A DNA stretch of 64,000 nt from the NCBI GenBank assembly GCA_030268105.1, contig BSDZ01000094.1, forward strand, positions 1,211,001 to 1,275,000. The letters are read 5' to 3'. This DNA is from Volvox africanus. Taxonomy: Eukaryota; Chlorophyta; Chlorophyceae; Chlamydomonadales; Volvocaceae. Positions 43,078 to 54,900 of the stretch are shown in pieces; the stretch's first letter is position 1; each line of letters begins with the position of its first letter. The position numbers were made by a program, and so were the translations under genes. Under the pieces are notes generated by a model, which saw only the letters and a program-made list of their open reading frames with translations, was not told the origin of the DNA and searched no databases.

Positions 43078-44130
43078 ATGGATGGAGCTGTGGATCAACG
43101 GGGTCTGCTGTCGCCTCAAATACAGGACCACACCAGTATTCCTGAGGTGATGAAACTCACGATCCCTGTGCCTAAGCTTCATATTGCATATGATGAGAAG
43201 CCTAGGACCCCCGGACGTAGTGTTGCTGATGCAACTCGTGCATATGTGCGCGATACTAACAAGTACCTGCAGGCGGTCCATGGTGGTGGAAATGATGGTA
43301 TTAAATGTCTCTTCGTCGGCAACACCCTCTCGGGCGCGGCGAAAGACTGGTATGACGAGTGGACCACTGCACGGAGTGACTTCACGTTTGATGAATTGAT
43401 TGCTGCATTGCTTGCACGATTTGCTACGGAGGTACATGCACGTAATGTTGAGGCCCGTAAGGCATTAGCACAAGGCACATATTACATGCGTGCACATGAA
43501 AATGTACCTGCATATCAGTCACGCTTCGAAGCACTAGTGACACCCATTGCGAACTTCTCCGAGGATGATCGCATCTTTTGGTTTCATCACGGCCTGACGA
43601 AGACTCTGTCAAAATGGTGTGCTGCTGATTTATCTGGAGAACCGTTCCAGACGTACGATGCCTTGGTAAAATTTGCTCGGGGAACTGAGGTACGTTTCCT
43701 CGCTGGTCAGGATGATCCTAAACCTACCCCACGTGCAAATACTATGCAAGCACAGGATCCGACTGATGAAGCTGTAACCAACGATCATGACCTTGGTGCT
43801 GCGCGCCCTACGACGGCTGCGACGGTCATGCGCACAGAGCGGCGCCGTGGTGCTCGTGGTGGTTCAGGCACCGGGGCCCGTGGATCAGCGGGCGCAGGCC
43901 CAAGCTCTGGTCCGGCCAAGAGCAACAAGCGGGGAGGTGCGCCGTCGGCGGCTGCAGTGCAAAACTCCCAGCCCCGTGCAAAGCGGATGCGCGCGAAGGA
44001 CCCCTTCTTGCCGAAGTGGGATTGCAAGCGCTCTGAACTGGAGCGTCGGAAGACGGCCAATGTGTGCTGGAGGTGTACGGCGGACCACCTCACGAAGGAT
44101 TGCCCATTGTTGCCGCCTTTGGCCATGTGA
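43078..44130 (+). CDS. gag: F3-d Gag
   Basis: Open frame of about 350 codons from ATG 43078 (MDGAVDQRG). The frame extends upstream to 43039 with LAILKSTV, which matches the end of the candidate exon 2 in F2. Gag body: IPEVMKLTIPVPKLHI, WYDEWTTARS, YQSRFEALVTPI, FWFHHGLTKTL. A basic Gly/Arg linker and knuckle CWRCTADHLTKDC (CX2CX3HX4C) follow. The stop TGA at 44128-44130 lies slightly before a TAAGGG that aligns with the F2 TAGGGG. It is surprisingly open given that the rest of the element is ruined. Confidence 0.8.
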   Translation: MDGAVDQRGLLSPQIQDHTSIPEVMKLTIPVPKLHIAYDEKPRTPGRSVADATRAYVRDTNKYLQAVHGGGNDGIKCLFVGNTLSGAAKDWYDEWTTARSDFTFDELIAALLARFATEVHARNVEARKALAQGTYYMRAHENVPAYQSRFEALVTPIANFSEDDRIFWFHHGLTKTLSKWCAADLSGEPFQTYDALVKFARGTEVRFLAGQDDPKPTPRANTMQAQDPTDEAVTNDHDLGAARPTTAATVMRTERRRGARGGSGTGARGSAGAGPSSGPAKSNKRGGAPSAAAVQNSQPRAKRMRAKDPFLPKWDCKRSELERRKTANVCWRCTADHLTKDCPLLPPLAM

Positions 44131-44600
44131 CCAAGGTAAGGGATTGCCGGATTGATGTGGAGTTGATTCCACCCGGAATGTTGAACAAACGTGTAGTTGG
44201 TGGTCGTTTGTATGACCAGCTAGGAAGGCATTGTTGTCTTCTGGCCCTTGGAAAGTACCGTTATGTTCATCCCCTCATCTCTATGTGAGCTGTTTGTACA
44301 GCTTACTTTGTACAGAAGTACACATCAATATCCAGACACCGCTGCATGTGTTTTGTTCCCTGCCTATATCCAGCGCAAGGCTGAGGCTCTGCTAAAGGGT
44401 GTGCAGCGTGTCTCCTGGTTCGTGCTGGGCACCGTACTGTTTGATGGTGTGGATACGGAGGGAATGCCAGTTCCGTTGCCCGGACTGTCCTATTCTACTG
44501 ACGTTTGGTAGGAACCTCCTGCTGAGGGCTTTGTTAGCTTTCAGTCTGCCCTGGGAGTTCCACTGTTGTCCGCAAAGTCGGTTCCAACATGTGATTGTGT

Positions 44601-44963
44601 CCCAGTTATTCAGGTCGGTTTTGCTAGCCGTACGCTGAAGGCACCTGCCGTGCCATAGACGACTTCACCTATTATGCACAGGTGAATGCCGTGGGATGCC
44701 CCCACAGTCGTCGGATTTTGTCCTTGCTATTCAGGTCGGTTTTGCAGGCCGTACACTGAAGACACTTGCCGTGCCATAGACGACTTCACCTATTATGCAG
44801 AGGTGAATGCCGTGGAATGCCCCCACAGTCGTCGAATTGTCTCCCAGCTATTCAGGTCGGTCTTGCAGGCCGTACACTGAAGGCACTTGCCGTGCCATAG
44901 ATGACTTCACCTATTATGCAGAGGTGAATGCAGTGGGATGCACCCACAGTCGTCGAATTGGGT
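44601..44963 (+). repeat. 121-bp tandem repeat, three copies, in F3-d protease
   Basis: The motif CAGGTCGGT recurs at 44611, 44732 and 44853, giving a strict 121-bp period. Each unit covers the [10 protein letters not shown] through the start of the aspartic protease, with mutual differences of several bases. It arose by tandem duplication after, or during, decay of the element. Confidence 0.85.
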
Positions 44964-45427
44964 ACAGGTTACTCTCATGTATGGGAGTAAATGTCCCGTT
45001 GCTGGGCAGGATTACCCTTAACCTGTTGCTAGGTCCTCTACCCGTCCGTACGTGCTGAAAATCCTGCTGACACTGCGCCGTACGTATTGGGGTCTTTGAC
45101 ATTACTGTAGTACCATGCGTGCTTCGACATTGCAGTCTGCCACCCTTTTGCAAAGGGGACTCTGTTGAAGGGTACCAGATGTCACACGAGGAGGGGGGCA
45201 GAGCTGAGGCGGTGCCTATGGTTAACTTTGCTGCGACCGCAATGGGCGCGCAAACTGAACCCAAGCCAGTCATGCGTGAGGGAGCTGTTCGTATGCCACG
45301 ACAGGGTGCCCATGGACTGCTTGTTAGGCCTTGGTTGCATTTGCAATGCCACCACCGCACAGACTTCTGTAAATCCTGAGATCGAAGACATGCTGCAAGG
45401 ACATGCAAACATCTTTCATGATGTCCC

Positions 45428-45516
45428 TGTAGTATCCTGAGGTATCTACAGGTCGTGTCAAAGATTGGACCGCCGACGGTCATCTTTCGATTGGGCCTTT
45501 GTAGGCTGACACAACA
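45428..45516 (+). mobile_element. 89-bp LTR-like mini-element (copy 2)
   Basis: TGTAGT...ACAACA, 89 bp, with flanks GTCCC (45423-45427) and GTACC (45517-45521), a target duplication with one later change. It matches the minus strand of 1656-1755 along its whole length, except for the last 11 bases present only there. It lies in the F3-d linker. Confidence 0.65.
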
Positions 45517-46000
45517 GTACCTGAAGCATAACCTGTTGCACGATGCATGTACAGGTTGAGCCCACTACGATGGACGAAGGGTAGTGCCAGGCGACTGATT
45601 TGCCTGCTATGGGTATGCTTCACCCCACGTTCCATGTATCCTGTATGCCTTACTGTGGTACGGAACCTGCCCCTGAGCTTGCTAACACCCCTGCAGCGGT
45701 TAAACCAGTCTCGGAGATCTGGACCGCTGGTAAACAGAAGGTTTACAACGTGGAGCGGGTGTTAGATTATTGTACTTCCCGTGTGAGCCGACGCCGGCGT
45801 AAACGGACAATTCCTGAGTACCAAGTCAAGTGGACTGGGTATTCAAGTTAGCCTGACTCATGGGAGTCAGCACGTTACGTTTCACCGGATATGAAGTCTT
45901 TATTGATGGAAAACCGCACTTGTGTCATGAAGACCCAATGATCTCTGCAGTCGATGCTGTCCGTTGCAGCGAGGACGCTGCATACGGGAGGGGGAATAAT

Positions 46001-46832
46001 TGTTGTATGCGGGTTCGATTCCCACTTGCACCGAAGTAGACCGAAATGCATTCGAGTATCATGAAGCATGATATAATCATTTTAGCAGGATATATTCGAG
46101 TATATCTAGCTAATCATGCATGTCGCATTATCATTATCATTATCATCTACGACATCGCGCTGTCGGTCAACATGTTTGACTCGGAGCTGATAATTAATGC
46201 GCGATCTATCCGTTGGTATAATATTCCGCGTAATAATGATTTGAATATTATTACCTCATCTGCGTCATAAACCATGCGCGTATGCAAGAATGCGACGATC
46301 GCGATGGTTGGGTCGGCAACCGAATATCGATATTCGGACCTTTGCATATTGCATGCGTTGCATCCAATAATATCACGAATGACACGATATTTAGAGCAGT
46401 GTTACCAAGGTACTCACACTTGAGATCGCAATCCAGTGAGACCTGTACTGCACATCGGTATCGCGACGTGGTAGGTGCGAGGACGGCCGCCTAGAGACCG
46501 AAGTTGGCTTGATGCTAATTTGGAACAAGTACTCGTGTACTTAACTCGGTCTAATTCTGATATATACGTTTTATGCATTTATATTCGGCCTGAGCTATTC
46601 CAGCATAGCATAGCATCTTCAGCCGGATGATGAACATGGCCCACGGGGTCTGACGGCCGACTACCAATCTGTAATCGAAGACTATTGTAAGTTGAATCTT
46701 TCCTTGTTGTTGAGTCTTCCGCTGTCACTTTGCTCGCACTGAAGTGTCTTGCTGTTCGTAAGCACCATGCACGTGTAGCTAATACTCAGACGTGCAGAAT
46801 CAGTGCATGATCGAAGAAGGAAGGATACAACA
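46001..46832 (+). repeat. F3-d 3' LTR
   Basis: 832 bp, TGTTGTATGC...GGATACAACA, after polypurine tract GGGAGGGGGAATAAT (45986-46000). Near its start, 46012-46022 reads GGTTCGATTCC, an exact match to the RNA polymerase III B-box consensus. Confidence 0.9.
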
Positions 46833-46860
46833 TAATCCCTTATCGGGTACTAGTTCCTGA

Positions 46861-48138
46861 TCAACGCGACTTAGGCGGTTCGGTTACCTCAACAGAAATC
46901 GTATCCTGTACTTCGTTCACTGGTCGTAGTTCCGCAGGGACGAACGGGGGTAAAAGTGGACAGTTCCTGGTAAGATGGTCTGATGCGCAGCGAAAACAGA
47001 CTCCCAGATGTCGTCGTTGCGCCAACTCCGTCTGAGTGCATCCCCATTTGGCAAGCCATCAATTGTCCGTCTTCGATCGCTTTGATGCCGATATGACTCC
47101 CCGTGATGCAACGGTATTTTGTGACATACCCCTCTTCTTGCGTACGTTCCCAATTACTTGTGAATCTCGTAGGCTTGCTTCTTGGTTGCCGGGATTCTGT
47201 ACATGACTGATCAATGGGGTACCATTCTGGTACACAGAAGCCGGTGGTAACGGACCGCCAGTAGTCTCAGGTGTTGGATCAGTATCATTGGAGGCATCTC
47301 GCGTCGTATCCACTGATAATGGCGCTAATGATGCCGGACGTTCTTGTCCCATCCTGAGGCGAACTTCGGCGCCTCGGACAATCTGAACCCATCGCGTATA
47401 CGACGTTGTCTCTTCCAGTGTCGGATCCATAATGCTAGCTCTAGCCAGCTGTAGTGAGAGACCACGTTGGAACCAATAAATATAGTCCGCTTCTGAAAAG
47501 CCAATCATGGGTGCTGTCAGACCCTCAAACCGCAACCGATAATCCTCCACCGATTCGCCGGGTCGCATTCGATAAGTACCTGCGTGTAATTCTCGGTACA
47601 TGGCAGCCACTTGTGATTGATTTCCGGGAGCAAAACGATCAAGGAGTGCATTAGTTAATTCCTCAAACGTAAAAGGCTCATGTACAGTAGTCCAAAGGTC
47701 ATACCATTCCCGCGCGGCGTCGTTCAATGTGGCCCCGATGAAAAGACACTTCACGTCGTCGCGATCACCACCTTTTACCAACTTTAGATATCTTTTAGCG
47801 TCGCGGACATAGGCACGGGCAGCGTTTGCGATAGTCTTGGGCTCCGCAGCGGGAGGGATATGAAATTGAGGCGTTGGAACGACGAAACCGGGGAACCCTC
47901 CATCCATAAGTTGTTGCAGCGACACCATTGCCACGTCCTCTTCCCTTTCCGAGAATAATACGTGATTTGATGTACCCTCGGGAATCTGAATGGGATTAGA
48001 TTCAACCAACTGGGGAGCATCGAGCTGAGAATTATGTGAATAGTCAGTAATCAGTGGAGACTTCGGTTCCTTATTGCAAGCATCAGTATTGACCCGTTCG
48101 CTCTCTTCCATGTTTGGAGAATGTTGATTATGCGACAT
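46861..48138 (-). pseudogene. gag: F3-e Gag with one premature TGA
   Basis: Minus-strand gag starting at ATG 48138 (MSHNQHSPNMEE). The body (TPQFHIPP, AYVRDAKRYL, WYDLWTTVHE, YRLRFEGLTAP, YWFQRGLSLQL) is clearly related to, but well diverged from, F2 gag. A TGA at 47059-47061 stops it after SKTDN. The same frame then continues with the zinc knuckle CFRCASDHLTRNC (CX2CX3HX4C) and LLPPFVP, and ends at TGA 46861-46863. No readthrough context like that of F1/F2 follows either stop. No pol follows in the next 28 bases before the F3-d LTR. Confidence 0.85.
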
Positions 48139-48571
48139 GTACCTCAATTAAAGCCTCACCAGGATAACGACAAGGTAAGACTATACCTTAAAGGCTTCCC
48201 TTCATCTACCGTTCTCGCTCGAAAAGCACTCCGGCGTAGACGGTAATGTAATCCACCAGTACGTTGTCACTTCCAAGACAATGTCTCTTCAATAGCGGAA
48301 CTTCTTCGAAATCCAACCTTAGTGCAAAAGCGACTTCAAGTAGGATGGTAACAGAAATTGTCTTTGCAGCTTAGGATCTCACAATAAACACACGTATAGA
48401 GAATATCTAATAAGTTAATATGATATCGTAAGCTTTAAAGAGGAAAAGCGGGATCAACCTTCCGACGAAGTTACCTCATGACACTCTTCGCCGCCGATCA
48501 ATCGTGCGAGGATCTAATCTTCAGCAGCAACGATGAGACAGCCGTAAATTGAACCGTCTCGCTACCAAATT
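48139..48571 (-). other. F3-e leader with primer-binding site
   Basis: The complement of 48554-48567 reads TGGTAGCGAGACGG, 4 nt from the LTR, the primer site. The remaining leader has no ORF of note and no clear counterpart of the small ORF seen in F1 and F2. Confidence 0.65.
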
Positions 48572-49384
48572 TGTTGTATCCTTCCTTCTTCAATCATGCA
48601 TTAGCTCTGCACGTCTGGGTGTTAGCTGTGTGCGAACCAAGCTTACGAACAGCAAGGCAATCTAATGCGAATATCAGACAGCGGAAGACTCAAAGACAAG
48701 GAAAGATTCAACTTACAATGTTCTTCAATTACAGGATTTAAGTCTGCCGTCAGACCCCGTGGGCAATGTTCATCACTCGGCTGCAGATGGCGGGCTGGAA
48801 TAGCTCAGGCCGAATATAAATGATTATAAAGTATGTATGCGTATTGGATAGGGTTAAGCACACGAGTACTTAGTCCAATGTAGCACGAGCCGACTTCGGT
48901 CTCTAGACGGCCGTCCTTGCACCTATCACGTCGCGATATCGGAATGCAGTACAGGTCTCACTGGATTGCGATCTCAAGTGTGAGTACCTTGCCAACACTG
49001 CTCTAAATATCGTATCATCCGTGATATTATTAAATGCAACGCATGCATTATGCAAGGGTCCGAATATCAATATTCGGTTGCCGACCCAACCATCGCGATC
49101 GTCGCCTTCTCGCATACGCGTATGGTTTGTGACGTAAATTGGGTAATAACATTAAAAGTATTATTACGCGGTATAATATGCCAATGGACAGATCGCGCAT
49201 TAATTATCAGCTTCGAGTCAAACATGTTGACCGACAGCGCGATGTCGTAGATGATAATGCGACATGCCTGATTAGCTAGATATACTCGAGTATATCATGC
49301 TAATATATCTGTATTATGCATTATGATGTTTAAATGCATCGCGGACTTCATGAATGTAAACGGTGATCGAGTCCGCATACAACA
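48572..49384 (-). repeat. F3-e 5' LTR
   Basis: 813 bp on the minus strand, with the primer site to its left, so it is the 5' LTR. Its right edge abuts F2-f exactly inside the loop of the gag-pol readthrough stem (before GGCTCTACCTGGG). Confidence 0.92.
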
Positions 49385-52300
49385 GGCTCTACCTGGGTTT
49401 TCTGAACTAACGTGTGGTCGGTGGTCATCCTTACGGCCAGCCGTTAAGGCATTGTTGCCTTGTGTACTCAGACACATCGAGCGAGTCATTGCGCGACGCA
49501 TCACGCTTGACGGACGCACGGGACTTCTCTGCTTCGATCCGTTGTGTAATTTGTTTACACCTCGCCGTCCCCTGTCGTCTATCGATCTGTCCAACCACGT
49601 GGTTTTGTTCATCCCCTCGTCTCTGCGTGAGATGTCGGAACAGTTGGCCATATACAGGAGGTGTAGGCGTCAATATCCAGGCACTGCCGCATGTGTTTTA
49701 CTCCCCGCTTTCTGTCGGCGCAAGGCAGAGGCATCACTAAGGGGTATGCGGCATGTCCACCGGTTCGTGCCGGGCACCGTTTTGTTTAATGGTGTGGATC
49801 GGGAGGGTATGCTGGCTTCGTGGCCCGGCACATCCTACTCAGTTGACGTTTGGTACGAAGCTCCTGACGGGGGTGCCGTTGGTTACGGACCCGCCCTAAG
49901 TGCACTGACGTTGTCTGCTGGGCAGTCGCTCGTAGATAACCGTGTCCCTGTGGTTCAGATCGGTCTGAATGGCCGTACCCTGAAGGCACTTGTTGACACC
50001 GGTGCCAGCGACGACTTCATCTCTGTCGCAGAGGTGAAAGCGCTGGGGTTGTCCCCAGAGTCGTCTGATTGTCCACAGGTTACCCTTGCTGACGGGGGTA
50101 AGCATCCCATCGTGGGCAGGATTACCCTTAGCCTATCGATAGGCCCTTTGCGTGTTGTGACCCGGCCGTACGTGCTGCAGAGCTTGGCAGAGACTGCACC
50201 GTACATTATGGGGTCCTCGACATTACGACAGTACCGCGCGCGCATCGACATGGAGACCGCAACCCTGCATATGTGCAAGGGTACTCTGTCGATTAAGGTA
50301 CCTTTCCTGTCGTTCGAACATGTCACACCAAAGGAGGGCGAAACTGAGGCGGTGCCTATGGTTAATTTCGCTGTGACCGCAATGGCCGCGCGAATCAAAC
50401 CAGAGCTAGTCGGGCGTAAGGAGGCCGTCCGTTTGTTACGGAAAGGTGCGCACTGACTGCTTTTAAGGCCGCGGGTGAGCTGTTGTGTCACCACCGCGCA
50501 GATTTCTGCGGATCCTGAGGTTGAGGCCCTACTGTCGCAGTATGAGGACGTCTTTAAAGATATCCGTGGCCTACCACCTATGCGTCCTGTTGATCACACG
50601 ATCCCTCTCGTGCCTGGAGCGCAGCCTACGGCCCGGCCAATGTACAGGTTGAGTCCATTGGAGCTGGACGAGGTGAAGCGCCAGGTGACGGATTTGCTCG
50701 CGAAGGGTATGATACGCCCCAGCACATCCCCGTATTCTGCACCGATTTTGTTTGTCGGTAAGAAGGATGGGACCTTGCGCATGTGCATCGATTACCGGGG
50801 GTTAAATGCGAATACGGTGAAAAATCGCTACCCTTTGCCACGCGTCGACGACCTGTTGGATAAGCTGAAGGGCTCGGCTTATTTTTCCTCGATTGACTTA
50901 CAACAGGGCTACAATCAGATTCGCATCGCTGCCTCTGATATCCCGAAAACCGCTTTTCGGACGCCCTTCGGTCACTTTGAGTATACGGTCCCATCATTTG
51001 GTTTGACTAATGCCCCTGCGATGTTTCAGGCGGTTATGGACCGAATGTTTAGGCCGTTTATCGACAGGTTCGTTGTGTGCTACCTGGATGACATCTTGGT
51101 ATACTCTAAGACGCGCGAGGAGCACTTGGAGCATCTTTGAATCGTGCTCGACGTTATGAGGCGGGAGCAATTGTTTGCTAAACGCGCCAAATGCTTTTGG
51201 GCGCAGCCTCAGGTGGAATATTTGGGCCACATTGTGTCGGCCACCGGTGTGAAGATGGACCCGCGGAAAGTCGCCGTGGTTCGCAATTGGCCCGCGCCTC
51301 AGAACCTCACGGAGCTGCGTAAGTTCCTTGGCTTGACCAATTATTTCCGGAAGTTCATTGAAAAATATTCCATCATTGCGGCCCCGCTTACTAACTTAAC
51401 TCGCAAAGGTGTTTTCGTTTCGTTCGAGTCGTGGACGTCGCAATGCCAGCGGGCATTCGAAGAGCTCAAACGAATCGTTGCCGAAGATGTCACCCTCGCA
51501 TTCCCTGATTACTTGTTGCCATTTCGTGTTGAGGTAGTGTCTGATGCCTCAATATTTGGAAGCGGCGCTGTATTGCTACAGGAAGGGCGACCGATCGCCT
51601 TCACGAGTAAGAAGTTTTCTGGTGCGGAGATTCGCTACACCACCGGGGAACAGGAGCTTTTGGCCGTGATGCACGCTTTAAAGGAATGGCGCTGTTACCT
51701 CGAGGGATGCCTGTTTACTTTAAAGACTGACCATAAGCCCCTAACGTTTTTGCAAAGCGTTCCGACGTTGAACCGCCGTCAAGCTAGGTGGATGGAATAC
51801 CTAGCTAGGTTCGACTGCACCTGGGAGTATATTTCTGGTAAATTGAATATTGCAGATGCTCTCAGTCGACATCCGTCGCTACACGCTGCAATTTTGGCAG
51901 CGCCCGTCGTGTGGCCGCGTAGGGAGGAGGTACCGATCGCGACGGACCTCACGGAGCGGTTGAAGGTTGCCTACAATGCAGACGCCTGGTTCGCGGACCC
52001 GGCTAATGTAGAAAACCTTCGCAAGCAGAATGGCCTTTGGCTACGGACGGAGGGTGCAGCTACGCAAATCGTCGTTCCGAACGACGACGCGCTACGCTAC
52101 GACATCCTTGCGCGGTTCCACGAGGACCCGTTAGCAGGACACCCTGGTAGCAAGCGATTGATCGACTTGGTGCAACGTTCCTTTTGGTGGCCTCGTTTGG
52201 CTAAGGATGCGGCGAACTTCGTCCAGACATGCAGTCTGTGCCAGCGCAATAAGGCTTTGTCCGGTAAGGGCCATGGGTTGTTGCAACCGTTGCCTGTCCC

Positions 52301-53420
52301 GGATGCGCCTTGGGAAAGTGTTTCCATGGACTTCGTAGTCGCGCTGCCCAAAACTGAGGGGGGATACGATGCGGTGTTCATAATGGTCGATCGTCTGACT
52401 AAGATGGTTCACCTAGCACCATGCACATCATCCTGCACGGCTGAGCAAACCGCACGTTTGTTTTTCGACAATGTGGTTCGGTTACACGGGGTTCCCAAAA
52501 ATGTGATCTCGGATCGCGGTGGCCAGTTCACGTCTAAATTTTGGGAAGCGCTCTGCAAATTAGTTGGCATGTGCGTCAACCTGAGCACGGCGTATCACCC
52601 GCAGACCAATGGTCAAACCGAACGCACAAATCGAACGTTGGGTGATATGTTGCGCAATTATGCTGGTCGCACACCACTTGTTTGGGATACGTATTTGACT
52701 GCGGCAGAATTCGCGCTTAACAACGCTGTTAACCGCTCCACAGGCAAAAGTCCGTTCTTTCTCAACTATGGATTTCACCCCGCGCTACCCGTGTGGCGTG
52801 AGTTGGAAGTGAACGTGCCTGCTGCTAAACTTTTTGCCAAGTCTTTTATGTCCCGAATTACAGACGCGAAGTCATGTTTGGACGCGGCACAGCAACGAAC
52901 GACGGAATACTACAACAAATCCAAGCAGGACGTGACGTTTTCGGAAGGGCAACTTGTGTTGCTAAGCACCAAGAACTTGCGTTCCTTGGCCGACGGATCC
53001 CGAAAACTCTTACCCCGCTGGATTGGTCCGTACCCTGTCGTGCGCATGGTTGGGAATGTGGCTGTGGAGCTTGCATTGCCCGCCGATATGACCATTCCCC
53101 CCACGTTTCACGTATCGCTTGTTCGTCCGTATCGTGGTACGGAACCCGTCCCTGAGCCTACTAACGCCCCCGCAGCGATCGAACCAGTTCCCGAGACCTG
53201 GATCGCTGGTAAACAGAAGTTTTACGATGTGGAGCGGGTGTTAGATTATCGCGCGCGTCGTGTGGGCCGACACCGACGTAAGCGGACAGTACACGAGTAC
53301 TTGGTCAAGTGGACAGGTTATACCGACGAGCACAACTCATGGGAACCGGCACGCAACTTCTCGCAGGACATGAAGCCCTTGCTCGAAGATACCCGCAGAC
53401 GTGCCACGCAAACCCAATAA
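49385..53420 (+). pseudogene. pol: F2-f Pol with two nonsense codons, 5' end cut
   Basis: This F2 pol starts a few codons after the lost gag stop. Protease ([10 protein letters not shown]), RT, RNase H ([11 protein letters not shown]), integrase ([28 protein letters not shown]), GPY and chromodomain (EYLVKWTGY, NSWEP) are all present in one frame. TGA at 50454-50456 (GGA in F2-c) and TGA at about 51138-51140 (Arg codon in F2-c) interrupt it. Its gag and 5' LTR are not found to the left of F3-e, so they were lost or moved. Confidence 0.92.
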
Positions 53421-53479
53421 CCTCTGCAGTCGATGCTGTATGATGCAGCGAAGACGCTGCATACGGGAGGGGGGATAAT

Positions 53480-54303
53480 TGTTGTGCTACGGTTCATTTC
53501 CCCCCGACGCGTAGGTCGACGCGATCCTATGAGGCGAAGTGCTTTTGTGATGAACGCATTGCATATGAATGAATCTGCATGATATAAATGTATTCGTATA
53601 CATTTATATATGCATTTAGCATGGCATCATTACCCATCGCGACATCGCATCATGGCAGATCCGCCTAGCATGCATGAATGCCCGAAGCATTGAAGTGCGC
53701 ATTATGCTCGTGCTACGAAACGATAAGTAATATTATTTGATATAATATTACTTCATTACAGCACACGTTGAGAGCGCCGCACTTGTCGCGATACATGCCT
53801 TGCAACCAGATATCGCTATCCGGACCCTTGCATCATGCGAATGCCGGAAAGGCTTATACGTTGTTATGCGTAGACATCGCCTATACGCAGTAGGGTTGTC
53901 ACATCTAGGATCGGCCTCCTGATGTGAATCGTGCGGCATTGCCATGCTGCGAGTATAACAGATGCGAGGACGGCTAAGCAAGACAAGACATTCGATACCG
54001 GAGAACACTCATGTGTTCAACATTATAATTGCTATACGCATTTCTACTTAGCCCGAGCTAAGCCTGAACTTCGCTAATCACCGCCGCGTGATGATTGCTT
54101 GCTTCCGGCGCTGACGGCAATATCGTTCATTGCATCAATCCGACCTGTAAGACTGTAAGTTTTATCTCTCTTCGTCTTGAAGTCTTCCGCTGTCTCTGTT
54201 TGCTCTCGCTTGCCTTGCTGTACTTGCAAGTGCTCGCACATCGGTGTCGAAAGTCTCTAGACGTGCAGATACTTATGAGCAAACGCGAACGAGAGGTACA
54301 ACA
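53480..54303 (+). repeat. F2-f 3' LTR
   Basis: 824 bp after the polypurine tract GGGAGGGGGGATAAT. It is near identical to the F2-c LTRs. The right flank begins TTCAG and is RT sequence of F4. Confidence 0.94.
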
Positions 54304-54400
54304 TTCAGGCCCTACATCGACAAGTTTGTCGTGTGTTACCTGGACGATATCCTGATCTACTCGAAGACTAAGGAGGAGCGCCTTAAGCATCTACGTCTGA
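54304..54400 (+). pseudogene. pol: F4 reverse transcriptase fragment
   Basis: About 32 codons on the plus strand: [20 protein letters not shown] and KEERLKHLRL, the RT active-site region. It is closer to F1 (IDKFVICYLDD) than to F2. It is followed abruptly by minus-strand sequence of the same type of element. Confidence 0.8.
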
Positions 54401-54900
54401 GCACCAACAGAGTTGAGCCGAAGAGAGGGGCGCACTAGAATGCCATGAGCACCCTTACGCAGCATACGGACAGCTGCTTTGCGGCTAACAGACTCTGGGG
54501 CATTCTTGGTTTCACGCATGGCAGTGATAACGTGATTGAGTTGAGGAGTGTCATCAGGAACAGCCTCCTCTGCGGCTGTAGGCAGCCAGCGAAGCACGCA
54601 AGTTGCTGAACCCTTAGACAGGCGAAGGGTGCGTTCCTCATAGTCAAACACAGCAGCATGTTTCTGGAGTGAGGCAGAGCCTAAAATGAAAGATGCGGCA
54701 TCTGTGAGGGTTGGCAGCACATAGGGCTGCAAGCAAGCATGAAAAGAGTCTGCAGACACCCGCAAAGACACCTGCCCCAAGATGGCTTGCTTGCCCCCGT
54801 CGGCTAAGGAAACCGAAGACCATGGGCAAGAGTGAACAGGCAAACGCAAGCACTAAACCAGTGACTCACTGATAAAGTCGTGGGTAGCACCCGAGTCCAC
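54401..54900 (-). pseudogene. pol: F4 protease fragment, inverted relative to its RT
   Basis: The minus strand encodes VDSGATHDFIS (aspartic protease), a stop, then the protease C-terminal part and linker (SLADGGKQAILGQVSL, AAVRMLRKGAHGILVRPSL), most similar to F1. It ends near 54400, where the plus-strand RT fragment begins. The two pieces face each other, so a local inversion or a two-sided insertion has occurred. F2-g is inserted directly at the DSG codons (54900/54901). Confidence 0.82.

Larger units (their letters stand above)
44131..45936 (+). pseudogene. pol: F3-d pol remnant with large internal deletion
   Basis: Fragments in several frames. The pre-protease region (VMFIPSSLCELF, TAACVLFPAY, GTVLFDGVD) reads at 44248-44511. 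The protease region is triplicated, and its active-site Asp-Thr-Gly is lost. A linker remnant (VNFAATAMGAQ) follows, then MYRLSPL near 45547. There the sequence jumps from the start of RT (near 45610, GMLHPTFHVS) to the region before the chromodomain, removing about 3 kb (most of RT, RNase H and integrase). The chromodomain (EYQVKWTGYSS) ends in a stop at 45849-45851. Confidence 0.85.
42816..46832 (+). mobile_element. F3-d: 5'-truncated, heavily decayed chromovirus
   Basis: It starts inside the leader (an LDTVASGL-like match to the small ORF end near 42827-42853). It contains gag, a protease region with a tandem triplication, and a deletion from early RT to the chromodomain, and ends with an F3-type 3' LTR (46001-46832). 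No 5' LTR was found. It is the oldest-looking element after the F3-c 5' part. Confidence 0.85.
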
